A DNA stretch of 14,963 nt from Bacteroidota bacterium (GTDB lineage Bacteria > Bacteroidota > Bacteroidia > Chitinophagales > Chitinophagaceae). The position numbers and the translations under genes were made by a program. The DNA lies in contig JAEYQO010000091.1 in the NCBI GenBank assembly GCA_023409975.1, positions 1 to 14,963 on the forward strand, given 5' to 3'. Shown here piece by piece: positions 1 through 9,371 of this stretch. Under the pieces are notes generated by a model, which saw only the letters and a list, made by a program, of their open reading frames with translations, made no database searches and had not been told where the DNA came from. Each line of letters begins with the position of its first letter. Position 1 is the stretch's first letter.

Positions 1-3000
1 GATTCACACCGCTGAAAGGTGACTCATCCCAGAAGCTATAGCTGGATGGTTGGCCATTAGCCATGACAGTTCCCAGATCGCTGAAGTTGCGACCATCCTT
101 ACTGCGCTGTACGATGAAGTAGTCACCTGCAGCCTCAGACGAGGTAGCCCAGTCGACACGGTTGCGTGAGCCAACATTGGTGGCTGAAATTTCTGTCAAA
201 TCGACCGCCAATGGAGTTCCACTCACCTGCACTTCAAACGGACCTTCTGCACTCAGGAACCCGTATACACGAACATAGTAGGTACCAGCGGGCAGGTTGT
301 TGAGCGTCGCTGTCTCCATACCAATGGCTGGTTGATCCTGGCAATCAAGAGATGTAAAGGAACCACAGGTACCATCAAACACTTCCAGTACAACATCTCC
401 TACCGTATTCGTAGCAGTGACGGTAACATTTCCCTGAGAACCTGTGTTGAAATAGTACCAGACATCATTAGCGTAGTTTGTCGAAGTGGCACAGGAACCG
501 GAAGGCATCGACTCAGAGGCCCCTGCCGTAGTGCCGGTAAATGGCTGACCACTGCTGATGTTGATCGCATTCACGCAGGAATCATTAACCGGGCGGGTGT
601 TGAAGCTATAGACCACCCAGGCAGAATACCCATTTGTGGTACCACAGTTACTACGCACATGTAGGTAATAGGTTGTCGTCGGGGACAATCCAGTCACGGT
701 CGGAGGTGTAGCCGATGCACTTGTCTGAATAGTAGTAGAAACATTAGGAGCTGGCGAAGGATCCGTATCCACCGCATATTCGTAGCCGGAAGACGCACCG
801 ACAACTGCATTCCAGGTTACGTCCGCTGTCGTACTGGTCAAATTCGTAACAGCGAGTCCACCCGGAGCAATACAGGCAGGAGCCTGCTCAACATTGATGT
901 CATCGATCAGGATATCATTGTGGAATGCAGAGGACACACTCGATTCCTCATTAACAATAAAACGAATCTGGATCATATTACTGCTTAGGCCTGTAAGAAC
1001 AGCAGTCCTCTCATCCCAGGCGGAACCCAGATTACCTTTTACAGAATCAATAGTAATCCAACTAGTGCCATCCAACACCTGTACGATAAACTCATTATTA
1101 GCAGCCGAATTGGTATTATTACTATAGAGGTAGTACCGTAACCAGGGTGAAGTGAGCCCTGAGATGTCAATCAACGGTGTTGTTAACGTTGTTCCGGAAT
1201 TGTTTGGCGTTGAACCGTCTACCCAGGCATAGTTACCACTGTTACCGGTATGATCACCTGCGTTACCGGCGTCATATCCTGCACTAGTGGAGAACTTCCA
1301 TTCTTCTAAGCCAGTGTTACTCCAGCAGGAAGGCGTAGTTGTGCCATCAAAACTTTCTACAAATGGTGCAGCAACCGATGCGCAAGGTGTTGTGAAAGTA
1401 GCCTGTGTCCAGTAGCTGCTGTCTGTAGAGGAACAAAGCGCTCTGACCCAGAAACTATAATCTGTGGTTGCAGTAAGGCCGCTAATGTTTGCGACTGTAT
1501 CACCAGCAGGTTCAGTACCTGAACTTATCGGGGTTCCGGAAGGACCATTACCCTGCGGAAACACTCTCCACTCATATCCATTTGCAGGATTCGAAACACT
1601 GGAATTCCAATCAACTACAGCAGACGTTGCAGTTGATGTAAGTACCACAGGCATTACAGAAATACAGGTAGGTGCCTCAACGATAGCGATATCATCCAGC
1701 CCGTGATCTCCTCCGAAGCCAGTGCCACGAATTGCGGTAAACTTGACCTGAATGGTTCCTGTATAGCCGCTCAGCACAACCGAGCGTTTCATCCAGGGAT
1801 CAGACTGTGCGGCCTGTTGCTGACCAACAAGGGAATCTACAGGGTTCCAGTTGATACCATCATCAGATACACTGATCACCAACCTGTCAAAATCCGGTCC
1901 CCACATGTGGTAATAGAACTCAAGCTGAGGTGTCGTCAGCGCTGTCACGTCCACCTCAGGGGTGATCAGGTCCGCAACAGAGCCTGTAGAACCAGAAGAA
2001 GCTTCTGTGTAGAAGAAGTTACTCCCACTGTAAGCTGAGCCTGGACCCGTGTTAGTTGATGGAGTATTCGAAGCAGACACATTCCAGCGATACAAAGAAG
2101 TTGTGGCTGATGGATCTGCTGTCCAGCAGGCACTTACAGTAGCGTTAGTATTCGGCGTCTGTACTTCCACATCATGGAAATAGGGAGCTGTATACGGTGC
2201 GCAAGGTGTAAGGAAATTGACACCTACCCAGCTACTGGTATCACCAGGAGTACAAATCGCACGCACATAAAAACTGTAATCCGTAACTCCGGAGAGTCCG
2301 GTTATGTTGGCTATTGTATCACCTGCAGCCTCAATTCCGGAAACAATGGCAGTACCCAGGGGACCGTTGCCTGCTGTAAAAACCCTCCATTCATACCCGA
2401 GGGCAGGACCTGAAGTGCTCTGTCCCCACTCAACTTCTGCAGTAGAGAAGGTTATACTGTTCACCGAAGGCACTCCCGGTGTGAGACAGGTGGGAGGCGG
2501 AACGATGTTTACCCGGTAGTCCTCTGTTTCACCATAAGTATAAGTACCACATGGATTGATGTTCGCAGAAGACGTTGTACGTTCATACACTACACGCATT
2601 CCTGTAATACCCAGCATAGCTGTAGCAGGGACGTTGATATTCCCGACCTCCACCTGACCAGGAGCACCAGATGATGTAACGGGAGTGGTGTAAAATACAT
2701 CCTCACCGGTATCATCGAAATCACCATCCTGATTGAAATCAATATAGACAGCTGCTAGTGAAGTCGACGAAGATCCACAGGTACCTAGTGTAAGTGTAAT
2801 GGGTACTGTAGTATTCTGAGGAAGGTTCGGAGGTGTCTGGTTCGTGTAATCATTATACATGAGGGTACCCGTTGAACAATCCGTAACGTTGTTCAACAAA
2901 CCGACCGACACACCCCAGATTTCTTCATTCGAAGCACTGGTAGCATTTGATGTGCAATAGCAATCATAGAATGGACTCATCGCGACAGTTAGAGGAGCGG

Positions 3001-5470
3001 AAACATCAGAAAAGCCGCCGTTGATACAGGTTACCTGCGCACGGTAATCTGTGGTTTGAGTTTGTCCGGTAACAGTGTAATTAGGCGTAGTAGCGTTTGC
3101 GATAGGCAGCCATTGGAAGGCCCCCATATCGAAATATTCCCACTGGATACTAATACCCTGCCCTATGGTATAACCGCTTAGAGACAATACAAAGCTTTCA
3201 TTAAGACACACAGAGGCCGGCCCTGTGGCTGTGCCCGCAACAGGAAAACCAATACAGGCTGGAATAGAAAACTCATAGGCTCCAATATCTGGTGTTGTCG
3301 CGCTTCTGGGATTATTCAATACATCAATGGTAATACCTACAGGCACTCCCTGATCATCGATATTTCCGTTTGTGGGCGTCAGATCGCCGACAGGCAAACC
3401 AGCAAATCCGGGGGATTCCTCAAAAGATGCAGTATCATTCCCGGTAGCTGATTGCCAGGCTGCCAGCGTAGTATGATTAGTTCCCGCATCTCTGCCTATG
3501 TAATTAGTACCGGAGCCGGCGATATAATAAACATTATTATCAGCCGACCAGCTGGTGGAAGAAGTATTAAAGTATACGCCGTGATTGGTACCGGTGCCAC
3601 CTCTGATATTATAAACGATATTGTTTCTGAACTCAATACCACTCGCACTTGTTGTTTGATACAACCCACGTGCAATACCGGAACCTGTATAACCTGCATC
3701 GTCGATAGAAATTGAATTATGCAGATAATGCACGTTATTGGAACCAGCGTTGTACATAGCGTAGATAGTACCGCCTCCGTTAAGCGCATACAATAAGTTA
3801 TTGTCCACGATAGTCTCATCACCTGCGGCAGCATCTGAACTTGTTATATAGATACCATAAAGCAAAGATGTACTCATAGAATTTCCCGTAAACGCGTCGT
3901 GAATCCGGTTACGTGAAATCCGGTTATCGACCGGAGTACCTGTTTGGTAAATCCCATAAAAAGAACTTACGAGGGAACGTGTTGTTCGGTGAACATCATT
4001 AGCTTCCAGGAGCAGTCGGGTATTGTCGTTTGAGTAGATCCCATAGAGATAAAAATTGCTGACCTCATTGTTTGAAACCACGTTATCGATGGTAGTGTGA
4101 ATAGTGATGCCATAATACCCGCCGTTAACTGTATTTCCATCAATGAGGTTTCCGTTGGAATTACTGCCCGCAGACGTAGCGGAAGAAGTAGATCCCGAGA
4201 GAGTAATTCCTGCGTATTGGGAACCAGTAGCGGCGGTGTCTACATTAACGACACAATTAAGTATAGAATTAGAATCCGCGCTATTGGTAAGCACAATACC
4301 AAAACCATACGTTCCTGTTGACGTAACAACAAGACTATCGACCGTCAAATGATCTGTTCCATCAAGTGTAAGGATTCCACGATCCCCTGAATTGGTATTA
4401 TTGAAGGTTAGCTCCTCGCCATTCCCATTGATCGTGATGGTGTTTGTAGAACTTGTATTGCCAATCTGAGGAATGGTTACCTTTTCAACATAGGGCCCAC
4501 TACCAGGGACTACATCGATGACTATGGGACCGCCGATACCGCAGGCCATGGCTGCTACTGCATCGCTAAACGAAGCAAAATTGTTCCCACTGGTAGGCTG
4601 TGCAGAATTGATCGTATAGTTACCACCTGCCAGATAGGGATTCAGACTTATTAATACAGAATCCGAATAAACTGTTTGTCCGCTACAGGTCACCGCAGCG
4701 CGATAATAACTGGCAACCGTTGGGGAAACAGTAGCAAACGGAGAACTTAACGGAGCAGTCGCGGCCGTCCAGGGGCCATTAGGAGAGGTAGATTCTTCCC
4801 AAACATATGTTTGTCCCGAACCGAATGAATTACCCGTCAAACTTAGCTGGACAGGAGTGCCGATACAAATACCGGACGATGGGGAGGCGCTGGCACTACC
4901 TGCTACAGGAGGTGTAGTACATGGGGCGGTGGTATAATACACTTCCACCCTGGAAATACTTCCGGAAGCACCGTCAGCCACTCCCCAGTAATTCGGAGCC
5001 GGGCCGGTATTAATATCTCCCTGGTAACCAAGTCGATTAATATTCACAGTAAACCCGGCAATAGTGGAAGTGTGAACGGCACTTGAGGTATAAGAATTAG
5101 CCGTTCCCGCTGTACCCAGGATACCGATAGTATCTCCCGCAGCTACCTGAATATTAACGCTCTGGATAACTCCATTCGGAGCGCCGTTGATATAGGTAAG
5201 TGTGGTGAAGTTGGTACTGCCGCTTGTCGAAACCGGAAAAGGATCGTGGCACTTCATCACATGAATGTACTGTGCGCCGGTCCCCGCTTCAGACGGGACC
5301 CTCAAACCAGTAATGGTAAAACTCGTAGGAGCGACAAACCAAAATCCTCTCGCCATTGCAGAATAAACTGAATTGTGCGGAGGCATTGGCATCATCGTCT
5401 GCGCATTAAGGCTCATGCCGAATAACAACAGCGGAACCAAAAGCGCAATGCTTTTGTAAATTTTCTTCAT
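1..5470 (-). CDS. Giant multidomain secreted/surface protein (Ig-like, beta-helix, GEVED, FN3, MAM-like, PPC), C-terminus cut by window edge
   Basis: An open frame starts at ATG 5470 and runs off the left edge without a stop, giving about 1823 codons. Residues 1-24 are a clear signal peptide (basic start, hydrophobic core, ending near LNAQ). Modules in order, by eye: an unidentified beta-rich domain (25-181); Ig-like (182-277); a long Asn/Gly/Ser-rich stretch with parallel beta-helix character (282-735); Ig-like with paired Cys (737-835); GEVED (837-990) with an acidic DFNQDGDFDD loop at 911-920 and GETEDY near 980; FN3 (994-1089); MAM-like (1091-1267); FN3 (1268-1362); MAM-like (1364-1532); FN3 (1534-1627); PPC-like (1627-1752). 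The last residues (VQRSKDGRNFSDLG) resemble the stretch that precedes T9SS type A signals in Bacteroidota, so roughly 100-200 residues are probably missing. Likely role is adhesion or binding at the cell surface; no catalytic residues were recognised. The upstream terminator and gap suggest it has its own promoter. Confidence 0.9.
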   Translation of the reverse strand, partial: MKKIYKSIALLVPLLLFGMSLNAQTMMPMPPHNSVYSAMARGFWFVAPTSFTITGLRVPSEAGTGAQYIHVMKCHDPFPVSTSGSTNFTTLTYINGAPNGVIQSVNIQVAAGDTIGILGTAGTANSYTSSAVHTSTIAGFTVNINRLGYQGDINTGPAPNYWGVADGASGSISRVEVYYTTAPCTTPPVAGSASASPSSGICIGTPVQLSLTGNSFGSGQTYVWEESTSPNGPWTAATAPLSSPFATVSPTVASYYRAAVTCSGQTVYSDSVLISLNPYLAGGNYTINSAQPTSGNNFASFSDAVAAMACGIGGPIVIDVVPGSGPYVEKVTIPQIGNTSSTNTITINGNGEELTFNNTNSGDRGILTLDGTDHLTVDSLVVTSTGTYGFGIVLTNSADSNSILNCVVNVDTAATGSQYAGITLSGSTSSATSAGSNSNGNLIDGNTVNGGYYGITIHTTIDNVVSNNEVSNFYLYGIYSNDNTRLLLEANDVHRTTRSLVSSFYGIYQTGTPVDNRISRNRIHDAFTGNSMSTSLLYGIYITSSDAAAGDETIVDNNLLYALNGGGTIYAMYNAGSNNVHYLHNSISIDDAGYTGSGIARGLYQTTSASGIEFRNNIVYNIRGGTGTNHGVYFNTSSTSWSADNNVYYIAGSGTNYIGRDAGTNHTTLAAWQSATGNDTASFEESPGFAGLPVGDLTPTNGNIDDQGVPVGITIDVLNNPRSATTPDIGAYEFSIPACIGFPVAGTATGPASVCLNESFVLSLSGYTIGQGISIQWEYFDMGAFQWLPIANATTPNYTVTGQTQTTDYRAQVTCINGGFSDVSAPLTVAMSPFYDCYCTSNATSASNEEIWGVSVGLLNNVTDCSTGTLMYNDYTNQTPPNLPQNTTVPITLTLGTCGSSSTSLAAVYIDFNQDGDFDDTGEDVFYTTPVTSSGAPGQVEVGNINVPATAMLGITGMRVVYERTTSSANINPCGTYTYGETEDYRVNIVPPPTCLTPGVPSVNSITFSTAEVEWGQSTSGPALGYEWRVFTAGNGPLGTAIVSGIEAAGDTIANITGLSGVTDYSFYVRAICTPGDTSSWVGVNFLTPCAPYTAPYFHDVEVQTPNTNATVSACWTADPSATTSLYRWNVSASNTPSTNTGPGSAYSGSNFFYTEASSGSTGSVADLITPEVDVTALTTPQLEFYYHMWGPDFDRLVISVSDDGINWNPVDSLVGQQQAAQSDPWMKRSVVLSGYTGTIQVKFTAIRGTGFGGDHGLDDIAIVEAPTCISVMPVVLTSTATSAVVDWNSSVSNPANGYEWRVFPQGNGPSGTPISSGTEPAGDTVANISGLTATTDYSFWVRALCSSTDSSYWTQATFTTPCASVAAPFVESFDGTTTPSCWSNTGLEEWKFSTSAGYDAGNAGDHTGNSGNYAWVDGSTPNNSGTTLTTPLIDISGLTSPWLRYYLYSNNTNSAANNEFIVQVLDGTSWITIDSVKGNLGSAWDERTAVLTGLSSNMIQIRFIVNEESSVSSAFHNDILIDDINVEQAPACIAPGGLAVTNLTSTTADVTWNAVVGASSGYEYAVDTDPSPAPNVSTTIQTSASATPPTVTGLSPTTTYYLHVRSNCGTTNGYSAWVVYSFNTRPVNDSCVNAINISSGQPFTGTTAGASESMPSGSCATSTNYANDVWYYFNTGSQGNVTVTATNTVGDVVLEVFDGTCGSFTSLDCQDQPAIGMETATLNNLPAGTYYVRVYGFLSAEGPFEVQVSGTPLAVDLTEISATNVGSRNRVDWATSSEAAGDYFIVQRSKDGRNFSDLGTVMANGQPSSYSFWDESPFSGVN
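871..2493 (-). repeat. Duplicated FN3 + MAM-like module pair inside the giant surface protein
   Basis: Two consecutive module pairs, encoded by about 2493-1671 and 1668-871, have the same order and strong local similarity. In the FN3 parts, GYEWRVF, GDT(I/V)AN and TDYSF(Y/W)VRA recur, and both end in a TPCA-like boundary. The MAM-like parts share a long spacer leading to an LDDI or IDDI ending before a Cys. This looks like tandem duplication inside the gene followed by divergence. The MAM-like halves differ more than the FN3 halves. Confidence 0.7.
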
Positions 5471-6121
5471 GGTTAAGAATTTACGCCTACTCTGAATAGG
5501 TTTTCGGCTTCCCCTTTTTTTGTCAGTTCCCCATTCCCTTTTCCAACCGACAATCGTTAAAAGAAGCAGAAGTCCCTGCAACGTGTCATTACATCAATTT
5601 AAACCAACACACGCGCAACCCAAGTGCTGGAAAAACATTTTTCTGAGGACAAAATGAAAGGAATTGCAAGCCAGCGACTTAAAGTATATTCACATAACTT
5701 CAAGGCTATATATTTTCGCCAACTTATTGATAATCAACATTAATTCGGCGTTAAAGCACGCTAAATATGCGATTAAAGCCTGCAAAAATCAACTGGCCGC
5801 ATGGAAGAGTGAGGCAATATAAATGTCTGTACTTTAATTCAGCCGAAAACAGTAAAAGATGTAGATACCTGTGAAATATTGCAACCGGTGTTTCCTGAAT
5901 GTCGTCAGGTAGCCGGCAGGTGAGAAGCGAAGGTGACTAGTTGAAAATAAAAAAGCCGACCTGAGAACAGGCCAGCCCCTATAAACCCTATCAGATGCTA
6001 AAATACAGCATTGACTGAAATGTCCAAGCAGTTTTGTCATTTTTTTTTGACCGAAAACGCAATATATTGCTCTTCCACCTGAATTTCAGCAACTTATGCA
6101 CTAAACTTTCGAGAAGGCTGA
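5471..6121. other. Gene-free intergenic region with 3' untranslated and upstream signals
   Basis: This 651-bp gap separates two minus-strand secreted-protein genes. It contains the intrinsic terminator at 5944-5976. A nested dyad lies at 5885-5916, with inner arms CCTGA and TCAGG inside CCGG and CCGG. A run of nine T at 6040-6048 is bracketed by GTCA and TGAC. Short frames in the gap have no recognisable domain and overlap the terminator. No exact minus-strand TAnnTTTG promoter box was found ahead of the gene starting at 5470, so its promoter remains unplaced. Confidence 0.6.
5944..5976 (-). terminator. Rho-independent terminator of the 6122-9154 CotH gene
   Basis: Read on the minus strand, GCTGGCCTG (5976-5968), a TTCT loop and CAGGTCGGC (5963-5955) form a 9-bp stem with two G-U pairs. 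It is followed at once by TTTTTTATTTT (5954-5944). The stem lies about 145 bp past the stop of the upstream gene and points in its direction. On the plus strand no T-run follows the stem, so it works one way only. Confidence 0.8.
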
Positions 6122-9100
6122 CTAGCGGATCAGGGTAACCTCACCCTTATAGGCCTGGTGTTCACGATAATAGCCGTTATCAAACCAAACCTGAAGCTGG
6201 TAGAAATAAGTGCCCATCTCAACAGGGTGACCATTAAAGGTACCATCCCAGCCCATTTTAGGATCAGTAGTGGTGAAGATCAGGCTTCCCCAACGGTCAT
6301 AGATCTTCAGGTCAATAGACTTGACGTGCTGACCGCCGATCAACACCAGCCTGTCATTCAGACCATCGCCATTTGGCGTAAATGCCGTCGGCAAACTGAA
6401 ATTTCTATTCAGTTCCGGAGCTGGAGGCTGAGGAGGCAGGTTTGCAAAATTGGCTATAACTGTATCCGGTCCGCCAAAACTATAGCTCACACCAGGATCC
6501 GACGTCGAGGGGCTGAAAAAACCGGTTAAATTTCTATTCTCCCAACTTACGAAACCCTCTCCTACGGCAGATAACCCAAGCAATGAATAGGCATATCGTC
6601 TGTTGAGTTTCAGGGTAGCAGGATAGGACGCTAGTATGGTGTTTTCCAGCCTGATGCTACCCGCTCCTGCCGGATTGACAATAAATGTTACGTCTACGGT
6701 ATCTGTCTCAAAATGCGCTACGACAGTATCAGACTCCTGAAACTGAAAACTGATATTCCGTTCTGTTGCAGAAGGGCTGAAGCTGCTGCTTGTTCGCAAC
6801 CTGGTCCAGGTAATAAAATCCCAATATGGTGCCGGTTGGGCCTTCAGGGAATATGTATAACGACGATCGAGCTTCACAGTATATGGATAACCCGGGATAG
6901 GTGTATTATCCAGTTCCAATGTGCCCATGCCCGGAGGTGTTACGTCGAAAGTGACGTATAGCGAATCAGGATTGTAATATCGAAAGAAAGCCACCACAGA
7001 GTCCTTCTTATTGAATTTGAAATCCGCTGCAGCAGTTAAACTATCCGGTTGAAAGCTATTGGAGGCCTCATAGTGTTCCCAATGGTCAAATAACCAGTAG
7101 GGGCCTGCCGGCACCGCTGTCAACTGAAGGGTCGTATCGGCTGCCATGATCTTCGACCATACGTAGGGACTCAATGTCTGGCTTCCCATCATAACAGTTC
7201 CGCCACCAGGCGGATCAACATTCACTGAAAGTTTTTGAGGATAGAGGTTCATACAGGTATCCAGTTTTTGAGCGATAACAGCACACCGGTTAACGATCTG
7301 GTCCCTGGCAAACTGAACGTTCGTCTGCCAATCAACAAAATTTGCCCCCCAACGCGTGCATTGTCGCTGCATTTCCGGTAAAATCAGGTTATAAATCGAA
7401 TCAAAATGCGGTAGCATATTATCGCAGTTCAATGGACCGTTCAACATCTCTATGAAGACATCCCTGTAAAACTGATCAAACTCTGCATTGTTCATTAAAC
7501 GCGCCAGCATATCCGTATGCTTGATAGTGCTGTTGTTCTGAAACAGACTGAAAGGCTGACAGGGATCGTTCTGAAAGGTCACAGTTCCCATTCCTGTATA
7601 GTTCTGCCCCAGCGCAAGGATATTATCCTGATCCCAGAGGGCATACCTCCATTTCACACCCTGACCACTCCGGCCACGCCACCACATGGTATTCCAGTTA
7701 AGCCAGTCGGTGTTTACCAGCCAGGTGTTGATGATAAAGTACTGAATAAAGCTCTCAACGTTCAGAAAATTCCTGACATGCTCATAATTGGCCTGGACCG
7801 CCATGTTATTCGCCATGATAAAATTGTACAGATTCACCCAACCCGTATCACTACCGGCTTCAACATTCAATCCGCCCCAGTACCGAAGTATGTCTACCTT
7901 ATTTTTCGACTGTCCATAGTAGTATTCCGCGTAGTCCTCATCTACCCGCTCCCGAACCTCATATAGCCCCCAGTACTGACCATTCACAAACAGAATGGCG
8001 GGCTCGTAGTTACGTGCATCCATCTCAAGATCGTATTTAATGGCCAGCGACTGACAGAACGCATCCCGCATGTGCGCAGCAGGAGACGGACCGCCATCAA
8101 AATTGTCCGAGCCCGCTGCTTTCAGGATCATTACGTTAAACTCATCGCGGGACGAGGTACTGAATATTTTGTGACTCATGGAATGGTCATATCCTAACTG
8201 GTCGCGGGCATGAAAGCGAAGACCTTTCTGAGGAAAAGCCCAGCTATCATTTCCATGCCTCCTCATAATACCCTCCATCTCAAACTTCAACTGCTTGTTT
8301 TTATCGAAGTATTCTATAGATGTCTGAAAATCATTGGTGGCACCCACGTTTCCCAAAGTAGCGTTATAAGCCCCGCAGACAGAGATAATGTTGACCGTCG
8401 TCACTTCGTTGATGAAGTAGGTATTGGTCTCTGTAAAGCTTGGCAGAATCAAAGGATCAGAACTATACGCTTTCGCACGGATGACAGTGGTAGCATTTAC
8501 AGGAATTGGCGCAGAATAGGTAGCTGAGGCATTTGTAGGGGTACTCCCGTCCAGTGTATAATGGATCGTTACATTAGGATCAGGACTGGAAAGAGTCACC
8601 ATCTGTGCAGCAGGATAATTACCCGCTGGAATGCTCATGACCGGCCGCGTGGCATAGCCTGTACGGGGATTGGCATTGGCTGTATTCGGCGTTGGATTAC
8701 TAAACAATGACCAGGATGATGAACCATCCGTTGTCCTGCCCCTGGAATGATCTGCCTGCATCGGAACCAGTTGAACGGAGTCGACAATTGTCCCACCCGG
8801 ATCTGAAATCACAAAGTACTCACCGTTTGTCTGTGTCAGCTTAAAACTCGGGTGGAGCTGTCCGCCAGTCACCACCCCGCGGTCGCTGCAGTAAACCATC
8901 AATCTCCCTGTTGCAGCGATAGTAACACCAGCGGGTATCTGCCATTTCTGAGGATCCAGCTTATCATCACTCAGCCAGAACCCCGAAAGATTCTGTGGTG
9001 AGGCGCCTGGATTGTAAAGCTCGACCCAGTCTTCCCGCTCCCCGTAAAAATCAAGAGTGGTAGAAACATTACTGCATGAATATTCATTGATCACTACCTG

Positions 9101-9154
9101 AGACAGGGCAACATTGCAAAGGCACAGGAAACCAATTATATAAAACCACCGCAT
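6122..9154 (-). CDS. Secreted CotH-kinase-family protein with LTD, chitobiase-C-like, InlB-like repeats and T9SS type B signal
   Basis: The protein has 1010 residues. A signal peptide (1-18) ends at LSQ. A lamin-tail domain covers about 20-130, with VVINEYSCSN and DWVELYNP. A chitobiase/hexosaminidase C-terminal-like domain covers 170-245, with IHYTLDGSTPT. The CotH kinase-like domain covers about 250-620: HGNDSWAF and KGLRFHARD near its start, GLYEVRER at 396-403 and WDQDN at 507-511, where D508 and D510 fit the metal-binding acidic pair. Three repeats of ~88 residues, like the divergent InlB B-repeat, follow (641-905). The C-terminus (915-1010), with FTPNGDG, IYDRWG and GTYFYQ, is a T9SS type B (CHU_C) sorting domain. 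Bacillus CotH phosphorylates spore-coat proteins; the substrate here is unknown, and kinase activity is inferred only from family. The start at 9154 fits the signal peptide and an upstream -7 box. Export by T9SS to the surface or medium is expected. Confidence 0.92.
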   Translation of the reverse strand: MRWFYIIGFLCLCNVALSQVVINEYSCSNVSTTLDFYGEREDWVELYNPGASPQNLSGFWLSDDKLDPQKWQIPAGVTIAATGRLMVYCSDRGVVTGGQLHPSFKLTQTNGEYFVISDPGGTIVDSVQLVPMQADHSRGRTTDGSSSWSLFSNPTPNTANANPRTGYATRPVMSIPAGNYPAAQMVTLSSPDPNVTIHYTLDGSTPTNASATYSAPIPVNATTVIRAKAYSSDPLILPSFTETNTYFINEVTTVNIISVCGAYNATLGNVGATNDFQTSIEYFDKNKQLKFEMEGIMRRHGNDSWAFPQKGLRFHARDQLGYDHSMSHKIFSTSSRDEFNVMILKAAGSDNFDGGPSPAAHMRDAFCQSLAIKYDLEMDARNYEPAILFVNGQYWGLYEVRERVDEDYAEYYYGQSKNKVDILRYWGGLNVEAGSDTGWVNLYNFIMANNMAVQANYEHVRNFLNVESFIQYFIINTWLVNTDWLNWNTMWWRGRSGQGVKWRYALWDQDNILALGQNYTGMGTVTFQNDPCQPFSLFQNNSTIKHTDMLARLMNNAEFDQFYRDVFIEMLNGPLNCDNMLPHFDSIYNLILPEMQRQCTRWGANFVDWQTNVQFARDQIVNRCAVIAQKLDTCMNLYPQKLSVNVDPPGGGTVMMGSQTLSPYVWSKIMAADTTLQLTAVPAGPYWLFDHWEHYEASNSFQPDSLTAAADFKFNKKDSVVAFFRYYNPDSLYVTFDVTPPGMGTLELDNTPIPGYPYTVKLDRRYTYSLKAQPAPYWDFITWTRLRTSSSFSPSATERNISFQFQESDTVVAHFETDTVDVTFIVNPAGAGSIRLENTILASYPATLKLNRRYAYSLLGLSAVGEGFVSWENRNLTGFFSPSTSDPGVSYSFGGPDTVIANFANLPPQPPAPELNRNFSLPTAFTPNGDGLNDRLVLIGGQHVKSIDLKIYDRWGSLIFTTTDPKMGWDGTFNGHPVEMGTYFYQLQVWFDNGYYREHQAYKGEVTLIR
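6440..7234 (-). repeat. Three tandem InlB-like repeats of ~88 residues in the CotH protein
   Basis: Repeats begin near residues 641, 731 and 819. Each opens with a V(D/T/N)P(P/A)G(G/M/A)G core and passes through a Trp/aromatic middle (HWEHY, TWTRL, SWENR). Each then has an SF(Q/S)P or FFSP segment and ends in a DTVVAHF-like strand (DSVVAFF, DTVVAHF, DTVIANF). The second and third are closest to each other. They likely form a stalk or binding segment between the kinase fold and the sorting signal. Confidence 0.75.
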
Positions 9155-9175
9155 AAAAGCATGTTATTAATGAAC

Positions 9176-9183
9176 CAAATATA
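9176..9183 (-). promoter_or_regulatory. Candidate Bacteroidota -7 box upstream of the CotH gene at 9154
   Basis: On the minus strand the sequence is TATATTTG, an exact match to TAnnTTTG. It ends 21 nt before the ATG, which leaves a short plausible leader. A clear -33 TTTG at the usual 19-21 bp spacing is not visible, so this is a half-site call. Confidence 0.4.
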
Positions 9184-9371
9184 ATATTCAGCTACAGAAG
9201 AATGATTATTTATTTCATATAGACGGATATGCCGGGCTTAGAGTTAGATGCCGGGGTCAGATTTTTCAGGAAGGATCGCGGCTGGCGACTCGCTCCCTTC
9301 ACAATTCCGACCGGCAATTCAGACATATAACAAAAAATACCTTGACAGTCATTAACTTTAGGAGAATTTAG

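Noticed and set aside
5654..5743. Short 29-codon plus-strand frame beginning MKGIASQ
   Set aside because: Too short, no ribosome site, no partner gene and no similarity I recognise.
5834..6040. 68-codon minus-strand open frame between the two large genes
   Set aside because: It spans the intrinsic terminator and has no recognisable features; better read as 3' untranslated sequence.
9225..9276. Direct repeat ATGCCGGG in the divergent intergenic gap
   Set aside because: Only eight identical bases, about 20 bp apart; not enough to call an operator.
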